6,948 nt of DNA from CAYTLW01 sp964438735 (GTDB lineage Bacteria > Myxococcota_A > UBA9042). Below are positions 6,068-6,948 of the stretch, in pieces (positions within the stretch are counted from its first letter, which is position 1; every line of letters starts with the position of its first letter). Position numbers and translations under genes: made by a program. Where the stretch lies: NCBI GenBank assembly GCA_964438735.1, contig CAYTLW010000219.1:1-6948 (forward strand), given 5' to 3'. The notes beneath the pieces were generated by a model. The model had not been told where the DNA came from. It made no database searches and worked only from the letters and a program-made list of their open reading frames with translations.

Positions 6068-6832
6068 TCAGATACTGGTAGACGAAGCGCCGGCCAGGTG
6101 CACGACCCAGGCCAGTGGATTGCGGGCGAGGATCTCTTCGGGCAGCGGCTTGTCCAACAGGCCACTGATGATGGCGCGCGCCTCTGTGAGGGACTCCAGG
6201 GAGATGTCCGCGTCGATGTAGGTGGCGACGCGCTGCAACATGGCCTCCATGTTGTCGTCAGGCTTGCGCCTGCCGCCCCCTTCTGCGTTGTCGATCGCGT
6301 CGGCGATAGCAAAGTCAGGCAGGGTCTCCGCTTCGGTGAAGTCGCCAGTGCGCACCACGTCGCCGTCCAGGTCCCAGACCTCGATTCGCAGGCGTCTGCC
6401 CGACTCGCGCGCTGCAAGCACCATGGGCGAGTAACGACCCGCGACTTGCGAGAATGCGCGATGGCGACTGCGCAGGCGACCGATGGTTCGCGCCAGGTCC
6501 AGACAGACGAGCTCGCCATCAGGCGCCTCGGGCAGGACCACCGGTGGCATGGCGGCCCTGGGACCGCGCTGGTCAACCCTTGGCGCCAACTGGCCATAGC
6601 GGCCCCAGGCCAACAGATCGAGGGCCCAGGCCTGGCGCGCCGAGTCGGATATGAAGTCCGAACCCACCAGCGGACTGGCACGGCGGCGCTCGACGGACTT
6701 TGGGATGCCAGGCTCATCGGCGAAGGCCTGTCGTCGTCGATGCAGGGCACGTGCGGCGCCCTCAACATTTGCCGGCGGCTTGTCCAGGTCAACGACCGGG
6801 AGGTCTTCAGTCGTGTCGTCGATGTTGGCCAT
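6068..6832 (-). CDS. Unrecognised 254-aa protein, first gene of the E1/JAMM operon
   Basis: I cannot assign a family. It is soluble, with no signal peptide or membrane segment. Residues 1-55 are acidic, then basic and probably disordered. About 62-83 is a helix rich in Trp and Leu (ARQAWALDLLAWGRYGQL). About 96-165 appears to hold beta strands: MPPVVLPEAPDGELVCLDL, YSPMVLAAR and RLRIEVWDLDGDVVRTGDF. About 172-247 is helical and ends close to the C-terminus. The only Cys is C110, in DGELVCLDLA. This resembles the ICLDIL stretch around the active Cys of E2 enzymes, but the surrounding secondary structure does not clearly follow an E2 fold. The ATG at 6832 has GAGGGG only 2 nt upstream, and an in-frame TGA two codons before it rules out an earlier start. 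It ends 21 bp before the ThiF gene, in the same frame, so co-expression is likely. Confidence 0.75.
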   Translation of the reverse strand: MANIDDTTEDLPVVDLDKPPANVEGAARALHRRRQAFADEPGIPKSVERRRASPLVGSDFISDSARQAWALDLLAWGRYGQLAPRVDQRGPRAAMPPVVLPEAPDGELVCLDLARTIGRLRSRHRAFSQVAGRYSPMVLAARESGRRLRIEVWDLDGDVVRTGDFTEAETLPDFAIADAIDNAEGGGRRKPDDNMEAMLQRVATYIDADISLESLTEARAIISGLLDKPLPEEILARNPLAWVVHLAGASSTSI

Positions 6833-6834
6833 GT

Positions 6835-6885
6835 CCCCTCAGCAAACGCCGCGCTCATGGTAGCTCACGCCGGTGATCCCGACAA
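6835..6885 (-). promoter_or_regulatory. Possible sigma70-type promoter and SD of the E1/JAMM operon
   Basis: On the minus strand TTGTCG (6885-6880) and TACCAT (6862-6857) are separated by exactly 17 bp and match four of six bases each of the -35 and -10 consensus. Initiation would fall near 6850 and give a leader of about 18 nt, with GAGGGG at 6840-6835 as the ribosome site. The match is moderate, and such pairs arise by chance. The remaining bases up to 6948 contain no gene or clear terminator that I can support. Confidence 0.3.
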
Positions 6886-6948
6886 CGACGCCCCGTATCG
6901 TTCCGTGCAAAAAACCTCCCACATCGGCCAACAAGACCGTCGCACGCT

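Noticed and set aside
4045..6832. Assignment as CBASS type II or a molybdopterin/thiamine operon
   Set aside because: There is no nucleotidyl cyclase, effector, MoaD/ThiS-type carrier or other cofactor gene in the window.
5914..6858. Open frame of 314 codons on the minus strand
   Set aside because: It is a shifted frame over the 254-aa gene and the start of ThiF. It is Ser/Arg/Trp/Pro-rich, and the ThiF motifs lie in the other frame.
6904..6948. A-run at 6909-6914 with CGTGC/GCACG arms as a terminator for an outside minus-strand gene
   Set aside because: The arms are only 5 bp, more than 30 nt apart, and the T run on the minus strand is not preceded by a stable hairpin.

Overview
The window is GC-rich and almost fully coding. 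It has one rightward gene, cut by the left edge, facing a block of six leftward genes that fills the rest. No rRNA, tRNA, CRISPR array, insertion sequence or att-like repeat was seen. The GC content, a periplasmic M74 murein endopeptidase and a PAS/GGDEF-type regulator suggest a GC-rich Gram-negative bacterium (Pseudomonadota or Myxococcota). The sequence alone does not settle which.

Left part (1-2585): the 3' end of a cyclophilin-type peptidyl-prolyl isomerase with an Ala/Lys-rich N-terminal extension ends 3 bp from the stop of a convergent gene. That gene encodes a secreted MepA-like (M74) murein endopeptidase fused to HEAT-like repeats and an extremely Arg-rich C-terminus. Both fit the cell envelope.

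Middle (2586-4044): a receiver-PAS-GGDEF protein in which the receiver lacks the phosphoacceptor Asp and the conserved Lys, and the GGDEF signature reads TGDKF. It looks like a pseudo-receiver signalling protein with a doubtful or lost diguanylate cyclase activity. It may have its own promoter, and a 9-codon reading frame is coupled to its start.

Right part (4045-6948): a compact operon read right to left. It encodes an unrecognised 254-aa protein, a 235-aa ThiF/MoeB-like E1 enzyme, a 78-aa helical protein and a 354-aa protein joining a decayed E1-like domain to an intact JAMM/MPN metalloprotease. The last three overlap by ATGA, so they are probably translated in a coupled way. The ThiF protein has its ATP-site residues but lacks the N-terminal helix that supplies the trans-acting Arg in MoeB-type dimers. 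The JAMM protein keeps exactly that helix (RYGRQ) in front of a Rossmann region with no nucleotide loop. This suggests an obligate heterodimer like eukaryotic SAE1-UBA2, with a deconjugating or processing protease attached to the inactive half. No ordinary beta-grasp ubiquitin-like protein and no certain E2 is present, so the substrate is open. The 78-aa protein, ending in RRGG plus seven residues, and the 254-aa protein, with a single Cys in GELVCLDL, are the candidates to examine. This cassette is the best candidate for an undescribed system in the window.
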